DNA from: Williamwhitmania taraxaci
Lineage (GTDB): Bacteria; Bacteroidota; Bacteroidia; Bacteroidales; Williamwhitmaniaceae
Reading direction: 5' to 3'
NCBI RefSeq assembly: GCF_900096565.1
Contig: NZ_FMYP01000021.1
Span: forward strand, 1 to 54,368
DNA length: 54,368 nucleotides
The notes beneath the pieces were generated by a model, which made no database searches, was not told the DNA's origin, and was given only the letters and a program-made list of their open reading frames with translations. Within the stretch, counting starts at the first letter, position 1, and every line of letters starts with the position of its first letter. The position numbers and the translations under genes are program-made. Positions 37,692 to 47,490 of this stretch are shown in pieces.

Positions 37692-38678
37692 TTACTGTTT
37701 GTTGGTTTGTCCTGTTTGATTCGGTTTTGCAATGGATTCCCGCATATCGGTATCTGCTTGCAAGTTTCTCAACTTGTAGTAATCCATAATTCCAAGATTA
37801 CCCGAACGGAACGATTCAGCAATAGCCATTGGGATTTCAGCCTCAGCCTCAATCACTTTTGCCCTTGCTTCCTGTGCCTTTGCTTTCATCTCTTGCTCCA
37901 ATGCTACAGCCATTGCTCTACGCTCTTCGGCCTTTGCTTGGGCAATGTTTTTATCGGCGTTCGCTTGGTCCATCTGTAAAACAGCACCAATATTACGTCC
38001 AATATCGATATCAGCAATATCGATGGATAAAATTTCGAAAGCCGTTCCGGAGTCGAGCCCCTTATCGAGCACCACGCGCGAAATATAGTCGGGATTTTCC
38101 ATTACCGATTTATGCGATGCAGAAGAACCGATTGACGATACAATCCCCTCGCCAACACGAGCCAAGATGGTCTCCTCTCCAGCTCCACCCACCAACTGCT
38201 TAATGTTTGCCCTTAGGGTAACACGTGCCTTGGCGATTAACTGAATTCCATCCTTTGCTACAGCGGTAACTGGAGGCGTGTTAATAACTCGTGGATTCAC
38301 CGACATTTGAACTGCTTCAAAAACATCTCTTCCTGCCAAATCGATGGCTGTTGCCATTCTAAAATCCAGCGGAATATTAGCTTTTTGGGCCGATACCAAG
38401 GCATGAACAACCTTAACAACATTTCCACCGGCCATGTAGTGAGCCTCCATTTCGTTGGGGTCAAGAACAAGACCTGCTTTGGTTCCAGTAATCAGCGCCG
38501 TAACAATGGTGGATGGCGGAACTTTTCTCCAGCGCATCAGAATAAGCTGAAGCAAGGAAACTTTAACATCGGAAATAATGGCGGTAAACCACAATCCAAT
38601 TGGAATAAAATAGAGAATAAACCATAGTCCTACAAGGGAGATGGCTATAATAATTAAATAAAATCCTGTATCAGTCAT
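37692..38678 (-). CDS. floA: flotillin-like protein FloA
   Basis: A 328-residue SPFH-family protein of the FloA (YqfA, UPF0365) type. A hydrophobic N-terminal hairpin (about 5-45) anchors it in the inner membrane. The SPFH core includes [20 protein letters not shown] and [20 protein letters not shown], and the C-terminal coiled coil runs from about 235 to 310 ([19 protein letters not shown]). Flotillins organise membrane microdomains and assist proteases and secretion machines. It follows nfeD by 2 bp, the common nfeD-floA pair. Last gene of a four-gene operon. Confidence 0.95.
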   Translation of the reverse strand: MTDTGFYLIIIAISLVGLWFILYFIPIGLWFTAIISDVKVSLLQLILMRWRKVPPSTIVTALITGTKAGLVLDPNEMEAHYMAGGNVVKVVHALVSAQKANIPLDFRMATAIDLAGRDVFEAVQMSVNPRVINTPPVTAVAKDGIQLIAKARVTLRANIKQLVGGAGEETILARVGEGIVSSIGSSASHKSVMENPDYISRVVLDKGLDSGTAFEILSIDIADIDIGRNIGAVLQMDQANADKNIAQAKAEERRAMAVALEQEMKAKAQEARAKVIEAEAEIPMAIAESFRSGNLGIMDYYKLRNLQADTDMRESIAKPNQTGQTNKQ

Positions 38679-38680
38679 AG

Positions 38681-39148
38681 TTAACTATTTTTTGGTTTTA
38701 CAATTATACGCGCTTTCTCCACCTTCACCACTACCACCTCTGTTCGAGAGTCGATATAGGCTCCGGTGCTTTTTGCTTCAATATCAATACCTTTTATGGA
38801 AACAAGACCAATGGGTGCAAGGCGAGATTTCGCAACACCTTCATCGCCCATCAAAATTTCTACTCGATCGAGTTCCGTCTCCACCGATGAGTCTACTCGA
38901 GACTTTTGAGTAAACCGGTGCCATGTCTTCGCCCGCAAGGAAACAACTGCAAGCGCAAGTGAAAGTGCAAAAGAGACGAATAGAGTAATATTACCTGCCG
39001 TAGTCCCAATAGTAGTATAAGCGAGATAAATGCCGCTTACCAGAGATATGGCCCCAAGCACCCCAGCCACTGTAAATCCGGGAATGAGCAAAAATTCGAC
39101 AAAAAAGAGTAAAAGCCCAATTAGAATAAGGCCTGCAACTAAAGTCAT
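38681..39148 (-). CDS. NfeD-like short membrane protein
   Basis: A 155-residue NfeD short form: three membrane helices in the first ~75 residues ([20 protein letters not shown], then two more) and a small OB-fold domain at the C-terminus ([21 protein letters not shown]). The serine-protease half of long NfeD proteins is absent. NfeD proteins pair with flotillin-type SPFH proteins, here floA 2 bp downstream. Confidence 0.92.
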   Translation of the reverse strand: MTLVAGLILIGLLLFFVEFLLIPGFTVAGVLGAISLVSGIYLAYTTIGTTAGNITLFVSFALSLALAVVSLRAKTWHRFTQKSRVDSSVETELDRVEILMGDEGVAKSRLAPIGLVSIKGIDIEAKSTGAYIDSRTEVVVVKVEKARIIVKPKNS

Positions 39149-39158
39149 GGCAAATATA

Positions 39159-39446
39159 TTAACTTAAACTATTTTCGATAGTGGCCTGAAGACCTCTTCG
39201 GTTCAACTCATCCTTGATAGGTTTCAGTCGGGTTAGAGAGCCATACTTTACATTACACTTTCCCTTGTAATGTGTAATAAGGGTGCACTGTTCCGCTTGC
39301 AGGCTTCCATGGTCACAAACCTCTACCAACGTATCCACAACGTAGACGAACTCATTTACCTCATCGTTGTGAAGCACTAGAACCTGCTTCAAATTCAGTT
39401 CGTCCAACAAATCCTCCATTTGGGAGGAACTATATTGTTCTTCCAT
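39159..39446 (-). CDS. clpS: ATP-dependent Clp protease adaptor ClpS
   Basis: A 95-residue ClpS. The conserved LHNDEVNEFVYVVDTLVEVC and QAEQCTLITHYKGKC segments hold the N-end recognition pocket and the ClpA contact surface. ClpS hands N-degron substrates to ClpAP. clpA is not next to it; instead it sits in an operon between a PD40 envelope protein gene (16 bp upstream) and nfeD (10 bp downstream). Confidence 0.92.
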   Translation of the reverse strand: MEEQYSSSQMEDLLDELNLKQVLVLHNDEVNEFVYVVDTLVEVCDHGSLQAEQCTLITHYKGKCNVKYGSLTRLKPIKDELNRRGLQATIENSLS

Positions 39447-39462
39447 CGTTTTGCTCTATCGT

Positions 39463-42228
39463 TTATTCTTGAACACTAACCGCAGCGACATATGCCTCCA
39501 CGAATCCACCCGAAAGCAAGGCCTCTTTTAAGTGAAGCGCTTCCTCAAAGTTAGCAAAATTACCAACACTAAAACTTACTACGTGATCGGAGATAAGTTT
39601 CTTGGCAACTTCCTTACCCTTGGCATAATCCCCAATAATTCCCTGAGCACCTGAAGGTAACACTTCTTCGAAGGTGCCAATTACAACCCTGAAAAATTTA
39701 TTATTATTTGTAGGGAATTCACTCAAGTCGGTAGGAACAGCTTTATCTGCCTCAGGTTTCCGTTCCTCAAAATTTTGGGCCCGAGTCAACGGAACGACCT
39801 TACCTTTGAGCCAACTCACCAGAAAAGCATCCTTGAATCCTCTCGATTTGGCCAGGACTAATCCAACTTGAGCATCGGCTAATGTGAAGAATCTACCTGC
39901 ATAATACTTTTTTATAGTACCGGACTTAAGGTTTTCGCCCGTAATTGGTGCCAAGCCTTTGAATGAGGAGAAGATAATGGGTTGACTAAAAGCACCTAGC
40001 TGGACTTTATATATAACGCCTATAGGCAATGATTCATCAAATGGAATAGGATTGTCGCTACTATACGGAAAAGGATCGGCAACGATAAGTCCCGTGGAAT
40101 AATTGCTCTTTAACTTAACGGCTATAGCCACAGAAGGCTTAGCATCAGGTTTTAGAGAGGCTTGTATGTCTTTTGGTTTGGGTTGTTCGAAAACGTAAAA
40201 TGGAATTGAACTGCGATGCTCTAACCTTTGGATATTCCGCTTTAGTGAATCAACCAAATCGAGTTGCAGCATCGAAGCCACAACTAATTTATACCGCAAC
40301 AATCCTCGCTCCTCTACCCATAGGGCATCCCGAATACCTTCAAAATTATCAAGTGTGGCGGATACGTTTTTGCTATTATTAAAAATCCCCTGAGCAGAAA
40401 TCATATCGGCATTTGCTGCCTGAAATTCAAAATCCTGCTCTGGGTCCTTGGCTAATTCCAAAAGCCGCTCCTTAATTATGTTATGTATCCCAACGCTTAA
40501 CAGCCTCCTTTTATCTAAAAAATCTGAAGGAGAAAGAAGTTCCTTGGCTTGAATATCGGCTAAGGATTGTTTTATTCTCGAAACAACATCGGGCTGATCC
40601 GAAACCGTGAGCATTGTTTCCAAGTCTTTCCTTTCGCGCAGCAATTCCAGACTTGCGTAAAAAGCCGTATCGAGTTTTACCGTAGTATTCCAAAGTCGAC
40701 GTAATGCAACCACCCTCTCATTTCCAAAGAAATCAACAACCTTTTTGCTGAATAAAAAATCAAACCCAGATATGGGCCCCGTTACCGCCACTTCGGGAGA
40801 ACGTTTGGCCAAGAATTGCTCCTCCATAAATGTAGCAGCCCTATTCAATTCGGCAATCTGGCTTGACACCCTTCGCTGCCCCACCTCTAGCCTCATTATT
40901 TCGTTCCCTAGGCTGTCGTTCCTTAAAGCACCCTTTTCCTTTTGAAAAGCAATCCTCGCCAAGTCAACCTTTTTTCGAATCGAGTCCTGTGTTTCCTGTA
41001 GCAAAAATAGCGAGGTCATTAATTCCATGTAGCCTAAATCATACTGCAACCCTTCAACTCTTGCTTTAGGTTTATTTCGCGTTGGGGTATCAGTTATAAC
41101 AACCTTAGTAGCAACCGTTCTTAGTTCGGCTGCGGCAACTCGCTCCGCCACTCCCGAAAGGCTTTGGTTAATACCATTTAAGGGGATAATGACCTTATAA
41201 ACGACCACTGAATCACCCGAAGCATTGCGATTGGAAGCAAACATTGCCGTTTTGCCATCCTTGTCTGGAACAAAGAAAAAATCATCGGCTGGAGAGTTAA
41301 TGGGGAAGCCCATATTTTCGGGTACGCCCCACTTACCCGAAGCAGGATCATAGGTTGATTTATAAATATCGTAACCGCCCATTCCAAAGAGAGCATTGGA
41401 GGCAAAATACAAAACAGCACCGGCAAGAGCAGGTATAGGGAATATTTCGTCCCCGTCCGAACTTATTGGGTTTAGTAATTCTACGGGCTGCTCCCATTCT
41501 GTCCCATTTGTCTTTGTGGTTTTCCATAGATTCAATCCATGCATATCAGTTTTACCAAAGCTGGAGAAGTAAATCACGTCAGGATCGCCACTCGTGGCGG
41601 AAGGATAATAAACAGCCAAAGGAATTCGCCGTTTCATTTTCCTATCAACCTTCGATATCAACTCTTGGGGCATCGGCCCCAGCTGACCTTCGCCTGGTGA
41701 TACAGTATAGTAGTATATCATAGAGTCCAGAGAGACCTTGGCTTGGCCGAGCACCTGAATATCGGTGGCATATTTGGTGAGATAAATTCCATTTTCGCAC
41801 CAAGTAACGACTCCTTCCACAATATTGTTGTTGAATACCTTACCACCACCAGCAACCATGTATTGACGGAACCAATCTATGGCCTCCTCGAATCGATAAA
41901 GTCTGCGGCAAACATCACCCAAATAGTAATAAACCTCTACTGGAACCTCCTTCTGCGAAGCAAGACGAAGTAGCTTGTAGGCACGCAGTAAGTCGAGACT
42001 CGACTTACTCAAACACACCCCAGTCTGATATTGATAGCGCCCATCGGCCGGAAATAGCGCCAGAAGTTGCTCCGAATAGGGCAAAGCAGCCGCAAAATTA
42101 TCACCATCGAACTGTTTTTTTGTAGCGGTGCGGATGGAGTCAATCCTTGCCGACTGAGCATGAATCTGCATGCCAATCAGTTGCATAACAAAAAGCAATA
42201 AGAGATATTTTAGACAACTTCTAACCAT
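39463..42228 (-). CDS. PD40/TPR envelope protein with SPOR-like repeats at the C-terminus
   Basis: A 921-residue exported protein. A signal peptide (about 1-24) is followed by TPR-like helices (about 30-140), PD40/WD40-like beta-propeller blades (about 200-350, with YFSSFGKTDMHGLNLW and YFASNALFGMGGYDIY), a long helical region (about 400-700), and two C-terminal parts that look like SPOR repeats (about 735-825: YKVQLGAFSQPIIF; about 845-920: FFRVVIGTFEE). SPOR domains bind peptidoglycan in other proteins. The TPR plus PD40 combination recalls PorE-type components of the Bacteroidota type IX secretion system, but the OmpA-like end typical of PorE is not seen. First gene of the operon with clpS, nfeD and floA. 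Confidence 0.72.
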   Translation of the reverse strand: MVRSCLKYLLLLFVMQLIGMQIHAQSARIDSIRTATKKQFDGDNFAAALPYSEQLLALFPADGRYQYQTGVCLSKSSLDLLRAYKLLRLASQKEVPVEVYYYLGDVCRRLYRFEEAIDWFRQYMVAGGGKVFNNNIVEGVVTWCENGIYLTKYATDIQVLGQAKVSLDSMIYYYTVSPGEGQLGPMPQELISKVDRKMKRRIPLAVYYPSATSGDPDVIYFSSFGKTDMHGLNLWKTTKTNGTEWEQPVELLNPISSDGDEIFPIPALAGAVLYFASNALFGMGGYDIYKSTYDPASGKWGVPENMGFPINSPADDFFFVPDKDGKTAMFASNRNASGDSVVVYKVIIPLNGINQSLSGVAERVAAAELRTVATKVVITDTPTRNKPKARVEGLQYDLGYMELMTSLFLLQETQDSIRKKVDLARIAFQKEKGALRNDSLGNEIMRLEVGQRRVSSQIAELNRAATFMEEQFLAKRSPEVAVTGPISGFDFLFSKKVVDFFGNERVVALRRLWNTTVKLDTAFYASLELLRERKDLETMLTVSDQPDVVSRIKQSLADIQAKELLSPSDFLDKRRLLSVGIHNIIKERLLELAKDPEQDFEFQAANADMISAQGIFNNSKNVSATLDNFEGIRDALWVEERGLLRYKLVVASMLQLDLVDSLKRNIQRLEHRSSIPFYVFEQPKPKDIQASLKPDAKPSVAIAVKLKSNYSTGLIVADPFPYSSDNPIPFDESLPIGVIYKVQLGAFSQPIIFSSFKGLAPITGENLKSGTIKKYYAGRFFTLADAQVGLVLAKSRGFKDAFLVSWLKGKVVPLTRAQNFEERKPEADKAVPTDLSEFPTNNNKFFRVVIGTFEEVLPSGAQGIIGDYAKGKEVAKKLISDHVVSFSVGNFANFEEALHLKEALLSGGFVEAYVAAVSVQE

Positions 42229-42522
42229 AAACTAAACCAATGATATTTAAGCAATTTGGGTAAAAATAGTTATAATGACCGATATACCAACGCAGACAAG
42301 AATGAATGTGCAACAAAAATGTTGTGTTGGGAACACATATTGCATTTCGTTATTGGTTCCACAGCAGAGCTCTAAGTAAGTGGCTAAATTCTAACTAAAA
42401 ACACGTGTATATTTATACATCTAAAAAAACAACAAATAATAGTTTTAACCTTACTTACTGACACTTAAAAATATTAAAGAAATAATATTACGCATATTTA
42501 TTTATAGTAAAAACATTTTTAT

Positions 42523-42530
42523 TAGATTTG
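42523..42530 (+). promoter_or_regulatory. candidate -7 element for the carAB leader RNA
   Basis: TAGATTTG matches TAnnTTTG exactly. The -33 position 19 bp upstream reads TTT in an AT-rich stretch instead of TTG. The RNA would start at about 42537, 440 bp before the carA start. Confidence 0.45.
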
Positions 42531-42536
42531 CTCCGC

Positions 42537-42948
42537 AGAAAATAGTATTTCTGGTCAAAACGCAATCCGCTATCAATGAAAAGCATTTCAGAGAATATAG
42601 CAAATAATCACGCCCATTCGGCATGGTTATTCCGTTTTGGCAAGGGTTCTATTTATACATTTCTAAAAGCATGGGGAACGTATAGATGGGAGTGTAACGA
42701 CAGCACTGAGTCGACATTTATTTCAGCGTTCCGAGACACACCAATTAGAAAAAGAGGACTGCAAGAAAAATACCCAAAATTGACCCATTTGATCTCCGTC
42801 GAACATATTCTTAGGTCAATGGCGACCGATCGTTGTTTGGAGATAAAAGAGGAACCGAGCAGCCTTCCACCGTTTCAGGCATTTCCACCAAAGTGCAATA
42901 CACAGTTAGTTTATGGTAAAGGTCGACGTAATGTCGACCTTTTTTTTT
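42537..42948 (+). promoter_or_regulatory. structured carAB 5' leader, candidate attenuator (or an independent small RNA)
   Basis: The 749-bp gap before carA holds a GC-richer stretch bounded by a promoter-like element and an intrinsic terminator. It has a strong hairpin at 42603-42631 (12-bp arms AATAATCACGCC and GGCATGGTTATT with one wobble and one mismatch), a second at 42779-42820 (ATTGACC/GGTCAAT), and the terminator at 42918-42948. GTCGACATT at 42710-42718 is a perfect 9-base complement of AATGTCGAC at 42930-42938, inside the terminator loop and right arm, so pairing of these two would break the terminator. This layout suggests carAB is controlled by transcription attenuation. A 132-codon open frame through the region looks like chance. 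It does not contain known tmRNA or RNase P motifs. Bases 42229-42522 are AT-rich with no gene seen. Confidence 0.45.
42918..42948 (+). terminator. strong intrinsic terminator directly before carA
   Basis: A perfect 10-bp stem AAAGGTCGAC/GTCGACCTTT with a 5-nt loop, followed by a run of nine T residues (42940-42948). It ends 30 bp before the carA ATG and there is no protein gene upstream on this strand that needs it. Confidence 0.9.
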
Positions 42949-42977
42949 GTGCGAATAAATCCCGAAACATATAAATC

Positions 42978-44060
42978 ATGGAAAAAACAAAGGCAAAGTT
43001 GGTTTTAGAAGATGGCTCGGCGTACGAGGGCTTCTCTTTCGGCTACCAAGGTAGTTCGGCAGGAGAATTGGTCTTCAATACTGCCATGACAGGCTACCCC
43101 GAGAGTTTGACCGACCCCTCCTACAAAGGTCAGATACTCGTAGCCACCTATCCACTGATCGGAAACTATGGTATTCCCAACAATAGCAAATCCGACAATC
43201 TTTCCCGCTTCTTTGAATCGGAAGCAATTCAGGTTTCTGGATTGGTGGTTTCGGAATTTAGCGGGGAATATAGCCACTGGAATGCGACCAAAAGCCTTTC
43301 TGTCTGGCTTCAGGAGCAAAAAATCCCTGCAATAACCGGTATCGATACACGGGCACTTACCAAAACAATTCGCGAAAATGGGAGCACCCTCGCCAAAATC
43401 GTTTTTACTAAAGACATTGCCTGGCGAAACCCAGATACGGAAGACCTCGTTGGACAGGTATCCATAAAAGAGAAACAGATATATGGAAACGGAAAACATC
43501 GCATCGCACTGATCGATTGTGGGGTAAAAAACAATATCATCCGGTGCCTCCTTTCCCGCGACACTACCGTAGTGAGGCTTCCCTACGACTACGACTTCAA
43601 TCAAGAAGCATGGGATGGATTGTTCATATCCAACGGGCCTGGGGATCCTAAAATGAATACCAAAACCATTGCTCACCTTGCACGAGCGTTGGAAGGAGAG
43701 AAGCCAATCATGGGGATATGTCTTGGCACGCAGCTTATGGCACTTGCCTCAGGAGCCAATACATACAAATTACCTTACGGACATAGAAGCCACAACCAAC
43801 CTGTAGTTTTGTGTGGAACCGATCGCTGCTTTATTACTTCTCAAAACCATGGGTTTGCCATAGACCGGGATTCCCTTGACTCAGACTGGTATGTCATGTT
43901 CGAAAATGCCAATGACAAAACGTGTGAAGGTATAAAGCACATATCAAAACCCTTCTTTGCAGCACAATTCCATCCTGAAGCCTCAGGAGGTCCTACCGAT
44001 ACGGAATTTCTCTTTGACGACTTTATTGAGTCGATCGAAAACCATAAGCGCAACCTCTAA
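42978..44060 (+). CDS. carA: carbamoyl-phosphate synthase small (glutaminase) subunit
   Basis: A 360-residue CarA. The N-terminal domain starts KLVLEDGSAYEGFSFGY and holds the NTAMTGYPESLTDPSYKGQI motif. The class I glutamine amidotransferase domain has the nucleophile Cys in GICLGTQLMALA (Thr where many families have His) and the His/Glu pair in AAQFHPEASGGP. It frees ammonia from glutamine and passes it to CarB to make carbamoyl phosphate for pyrimidine and arginine synthesis. carB starts 22 bp after its stop, so the two form an operon. Confidence 0.96.
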   Translation: MEKTKAKLVLEDGSAYEGFSFGYQGSSAGELVFNTAMTGYPESLTDPSYKGQILVATYPLIGNYGIPNNSKSDNLSRFFESEAIQVSGLVVSEFSGEYSHWNATKSLSVWLQEQKIPAITGIDTRALTKTIRENGSTLAKIVFTKDIAWRNPDTEDLVGQVSIKEKQIYGNGKHRIALIDCGVKNNIIRCLLSRDTTVVRLPYDYDFNQEAWDGLFISNGPGDPKMNTKTIAHLARALEGEKPIMGICLGTQLMALASGANTYKLPYGHRSHNQPVVLCGTDRCFITSQNHGFAIDRDSLDSDWYVMFENANDKTCEGIKHISKPFFAAQFHPEASGGPTDTEFLFDDFIESIENHKRNL

Positions 44061-44082
44061 TACACTGAAACAATTAACGAAA

Positions 44083-47000
44083 ATGAAGCAGTATAAAAAG
44101 ATACTAGTTCTTGGTTCAGGAGCCCTTAAAATAGGCGAGGCCGGAGAGTTTGACTATAGCGGCACTCAGGCTCTGAAAGCCCTAAAAGAGGAGGGTATTA
44201 GAACCATCCTTATAAATCCAAACATTGCCACGGTGCAAACCAGTAAGGGAGTGGCCGATGAAGTTTACTTTTTACCCGTAACGCCATACTTTGTAGAAAA
44301 GGTAATTGCCAAGGAAAAGCCCGATGGCATATACCTTTCGTTTGGCGGTCAAACTGCCCTCAACTGTGGCACCACGCTATATAAATCGGGGTTTCTCGCA
44401 AAACATAACGTTGAGGTATTGGGAACTCCTGTTGAAACTATTATAAACACTGAGGACAGAGAACTCTTTGCAGCGAAACTTCGAGAGATTGAAGTATTAA
44501 CGCCCAAAAGCATTGCCGTAGAAAGCGTCGACGAGGCACTCAATGCAGCCAAAACCATTGGTTTCCCACTGATTATCAGGGCAGCATTTACCCTTGGTGG
44601 GCAAGGAAGTGGTTTCTGCAACAGCATGGATGAACTTAAAACGCTTGCCACCAATGCCTTTTCTTACTCACCACAAATACTAGTAGAAGAATCCCTAAAA
44701 GGATGGAAAGAGATCGAGTATGAGGTTGTCCGAGACAGGTTTGATAATTGCATTACCGTTTGCAACATGGAAAACTTCGATCCATTGGGCATACACACCG
44801 GCGAAAGCATTGTAGTAGCCCCCTCACAAACCCTTACCAACTCCGAATACCACAAGCTGAGATCGCTTGCCATAAGGATTATCCGCCACCTTGGCGTGGT
44901 GGGCGAATGCAATGTTCAGTACACCCTCGACCCCAACAGCGAGGATTATCGAGTAATTGAGGTAAATGCACGCCTCTCAAGATCATCTGCATTAGCCAGT
45001 AAAGCCACCGGATATCCCCTAGCCTTTGTGGCTGCCAAACTTGGCCTCGGTTATGGATTACACCAACTCAAAAATAGCGTAACACAAACCACAACGGCAT
45101 GCTTTGAACCCGCCCTCGATTACGTGGTAGTGAAGATTCCGCGCTGGGACTTAACCAAATTCCATGGGGTAAGCCGTGAAATTGGCTCTGCTATGAAAAG
45201 CGTTGGCGAAGTAATGGCCATTGGACGGTCGTTCGAAGAGGCAATACAAAAGGGTTTGCGTATGGTTGGGCAAGGTATGCATGGGCTAGTAGCCAACCCG
45301 TCATTCAATTTTCCTAATTTAGAGGAAGCCCTCTCCCACCCTACCGATCAGCGGATTTTTGCAGTGGCAGATGCACTGGAACAAGGTTGGGACATTGAAC
45401 GGATTCACGCGCACACAAAAATAGACCGATGGTTCTTAGGGAAACTTGCAAACATTGTTGCCCACAAAAATTTTCTGAGGAACAAAAAGACACTGGAGGC
45501 ATTCGACAAAGAAACCATGCGGGATGCTAAGCGAATGGGCTTCTCCGATTTTCAAATAGCACGAATTCTCTACGATCCTGAATCAAAGAACATTGAAGCA
45601 CATCAACTCAGAGTAAGGGAATACCGGAAAAAACTGGGAGTAACTCCAGTGGTGAAACAAATCGATACGCTTGCCGCCGAATACCCCTCGCACACCGCCT
45701 ACTTCTACTTAACCTATCACGGCACCGAGCATGACTTGCAATACAGCGATACAGGAAAATCGGTTGTTGTACTTGGATCGGGGGCATATCGAATTGGTAG
45801 TTCAGTGGAGTTTGACTGGTGCACTGTGAGTGCCGCCAAGCAAATCCGAAAACACGGCCTTCGGGCGGTAATGATAAACTACAACCCCGAAACCGTAAGC
45901 ACCGATTATGACGTGTGCGACAGCCTCTACTTCGACGAACTCTCCTTTGAACGGGTACTCGATATTGTCGAACTCGAAAACCCCATTGGAGTAGTAGTTT
46001 CGGTAGGTGGTCAAATCCCAAACAACCTAGCTATGCGACTCCACAATGCGGGAGTCAACGTGCTTGGCACCTCACCCGAATCCATCGACCGCGCCGAGGA
46101 CCGCAAGAAGTTCTCTGCCATGCTCGACAGGCTGCTCGTCGATCAGCCTCGATGGAGTGAACTTTCCACGTTTGAGGAAATTGAAAAATTCATCGAAGAG
46201 GTTGGATATCCCGTTCTCATTAGGCCCTCATACGTACTCTCTGGTTCGGCCATGAACGTGGTGTCGAATCCCCACGAGTTACACGGATTCCTTACCCTTG
46301 CAGCCAGCGTTTCCAAAACCCATCCGGTGGTAGTGAGCGAGTTTATTGAAGGAGCCAAAGAGATAGAGTTCGACGGCGTAGCCAACAACGGGAAGGTGAT
46401 GTTCGACGCCATTTCGGAGCACGTAGAATTTGGTGGTGTCCACTCGGGTGATGCCACATTAGTGTTTCCGCCCCAGAAGCTCTACTTTGAAACAATACGC
46501 CGCATTCGAAAAATTGCCGCTGAAATTGCGCTGGAGCTTAACATTACAGGACCATTCAACATGCAATTACTGGCTCGCAACAACGATATAAAAGTTATTG
46601 AGTGCAACCTAAGGGCCAGCCGCAGCTTCCCTTTTGTCTCCAAGGTGCTGGGGTATGACTTTATCTCGGCAGCTACGGACTATATGCTTGGAAGGCTTCC
46701 TATGTCCATGCCTCCATCTATGTTTGAGATAAACCATGTAGGCATTAAGGCATCGCAGTTCTCCTTTAGCCGGCTCTCCAAGGCCGATCCAATCCTTGGA
46801 GTTGACATGGCTTCCACCGGCGAGGTAGGATGCTTAGGCGTAGACTTTGACGATGCATTGCTCAAAGCCATGCTCAGCGTGGGCTACCGCATTCCGCAAA
46901 AATGTATACTGGTATCATCGGGACCTATACGATCGAAATTGGCGCTGCTTGCCCCACTATCGCTACTATCCGAAAGAGGTTACTCCATCATGGCAACAAA

Positions 47001-47301
47001 GGGAACAGCAAAGTTCCTCAACGACAATGGAATTAAAGCAGAAGCAGTTGCTTGGCCTGATGAAGTTGAGCACCCCAACTGCCTCGACCTTATTAAAGAG
47101 AAGGAGGTAGAACTGGTCATTAACATCCCCAAAAACCTTTCTACAAAGGAACTCTATAACGACTATACCATTCGCCGCACTGCCATCGACTATAATGTAC
47201 CGCTCATTACCAATGCAAGACTGGGCGCTGCATTCCTTTACGCATTAACTAGAAAAAATGTGGCCGATCTAACAATAACTCCTTGGAGTGAATATGTTTA
47301 A
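44083..47301 (+). CDS. carB: carbamoyl-phosphate synthase large subunit
   Basis: A 1072-residue CarB. The start ATG at 44083 is chosen because the conserved KKILVLGSGALKIGEAGEFD begins there; the longer frame from 43957 only overlaps carA. It has the two homologous synthetase halves, each with an ATP-grasp fold (first half FPLIIRAAFTLGGQGSGF; second half starting VVVLGSGAYRIGSSVEFD, with YPVLIRPSYVLSGSAM), an oligomerisation domain between them (about 400-550), and the C-terminal allosteric MGS-like domain (about 930-1072), where UMP or IMP and ornithine act in the E. coli enzyme. Length is normal. Confidence 0.97.
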   Translation: MKQYKKILVLGSGALKIGEAGEFDYSGTQALKALKEEGIRTILINPNIATVQTSKGVADEVYFLPVTPYFVEKVIAKEKPDGIYLSFGGQTALNCGTTLYKSGFLAKHNVEVLGTPVETIINTEDRELFAAKLREIEVLTPKSIAVESVDEALNAAKTIGFPLIIRAAFTLGGQGSGFCNSMDELKTLATNAFSYSPQILVEESLKGWKEIEYEVVRDRFDNCITVCNMENFDPLGIHTGESIVVAPSQTLTNSEYHKLRSLAIRIIRHLGVVGECNVQYTLDPNSEDYRVIEVNARLSRSSALASKATGYPLAFVAAKLGLGYGLHQLKNSVTQTTTACFEPALDYVVVKIPRWDLTKFHGVSREIGSAMKSVGEVMAIGRSFEEAIQKGLRMVGQGMHGLVANPSFNFPNLEEALSHPTDQRIFAVADALEQGWDIERIHAHTKIDRWFLGKLANIVAHKNFLRNKKTLEAFDKETMRDAKRMGFSDFQIARILYDPESKNIEAHQLRVREYRKKLGVTPVVKQIDTLAAEYPSHTAYFYLTYHGTEHDLQYSDTGKSVVVLGSGAYRIGSSVEFDWCTVSAAKQIRKHGLRAVMINYNPETVSTDYDVCDSLYFDELSFERVLDIVELENPIGVVVSVGGQIPNNLAMRLHNAGVNVLGTSPESIDRAEDRKKFSAMLDRLLVDQPRWSELSTFEEIEKFIEEVGYPVLIRPSYVLSGSAMNVVSNPHELHGFLTLAASVSKTHPVVVSEFIEGAKEIEFDGVANNGKVMFDAISEHVEFGGVHSGDATLVFPPQKLYFETIRRIRKIAAEIALELNITGPFNMQLLARNNDIKVIECNLRASRSFPFVSKVLGYDFISAATDYMLGRLPMSMPPSMFEINHVGIKASQFSFSRLSKADPILGVDMASTGEVGCLGVDFDDALLKAMLSVGYRIPQKCILVSSGPIRSKLALLAPLSLLSERGYSIMATKGTAKFLNDNGIKAEAVAWPDEVEHPNCLDLIKEKEVELVINIPKNLSTKELYNDYTIRRTAIDYNVPLITNARLGAAFLYALTRKNVADLTITPWSEYV

Positions 47302-47434
47302 AAGCCATGCCGACAAATTCAAACAAACAGTAACAAAGGCTGAGTGTAGAATACGACTTCTCTTAAAATTCTATTCAATATTCACCAACCACGATCTAAT
47401 TCTAATTACTCAGAAAAAAAAAGAGTTCATTAAA

Positions 47435-47462
47435 TTGAGCACGTTCAAAATGTTTTACTTTG
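47435..47462 (+). promoter_or_regulatory. possible promoter of the RDD gene
   Basis: TTG (47435-47437) and TTACTTTG (47455-47462) lie 17 bp apart. The -7 part has one mismatch to TAnnTTTG. It sits 28 bp before the RDD start in the 189-bp gap after carB, which has no other feature. Confidence 0.3.
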
Positions 47463-47490
47463 TAGCCACAAACCTTAAAACTATACTACT

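Noticed and set aside
42537-42948. carA leader as tmRNA or RNase P RNA
   Set aside because: The length of about 410 nt fits, but the typical tmRNA tag sequence and the conserved RNase P motifs are absent.
42576-42974. 132-codon open frame before carA
   Set aside because: It runs through hairpins and the terminator, has a composition unlike a protein and no recognisable domain. The region is better explained as leader RNA.
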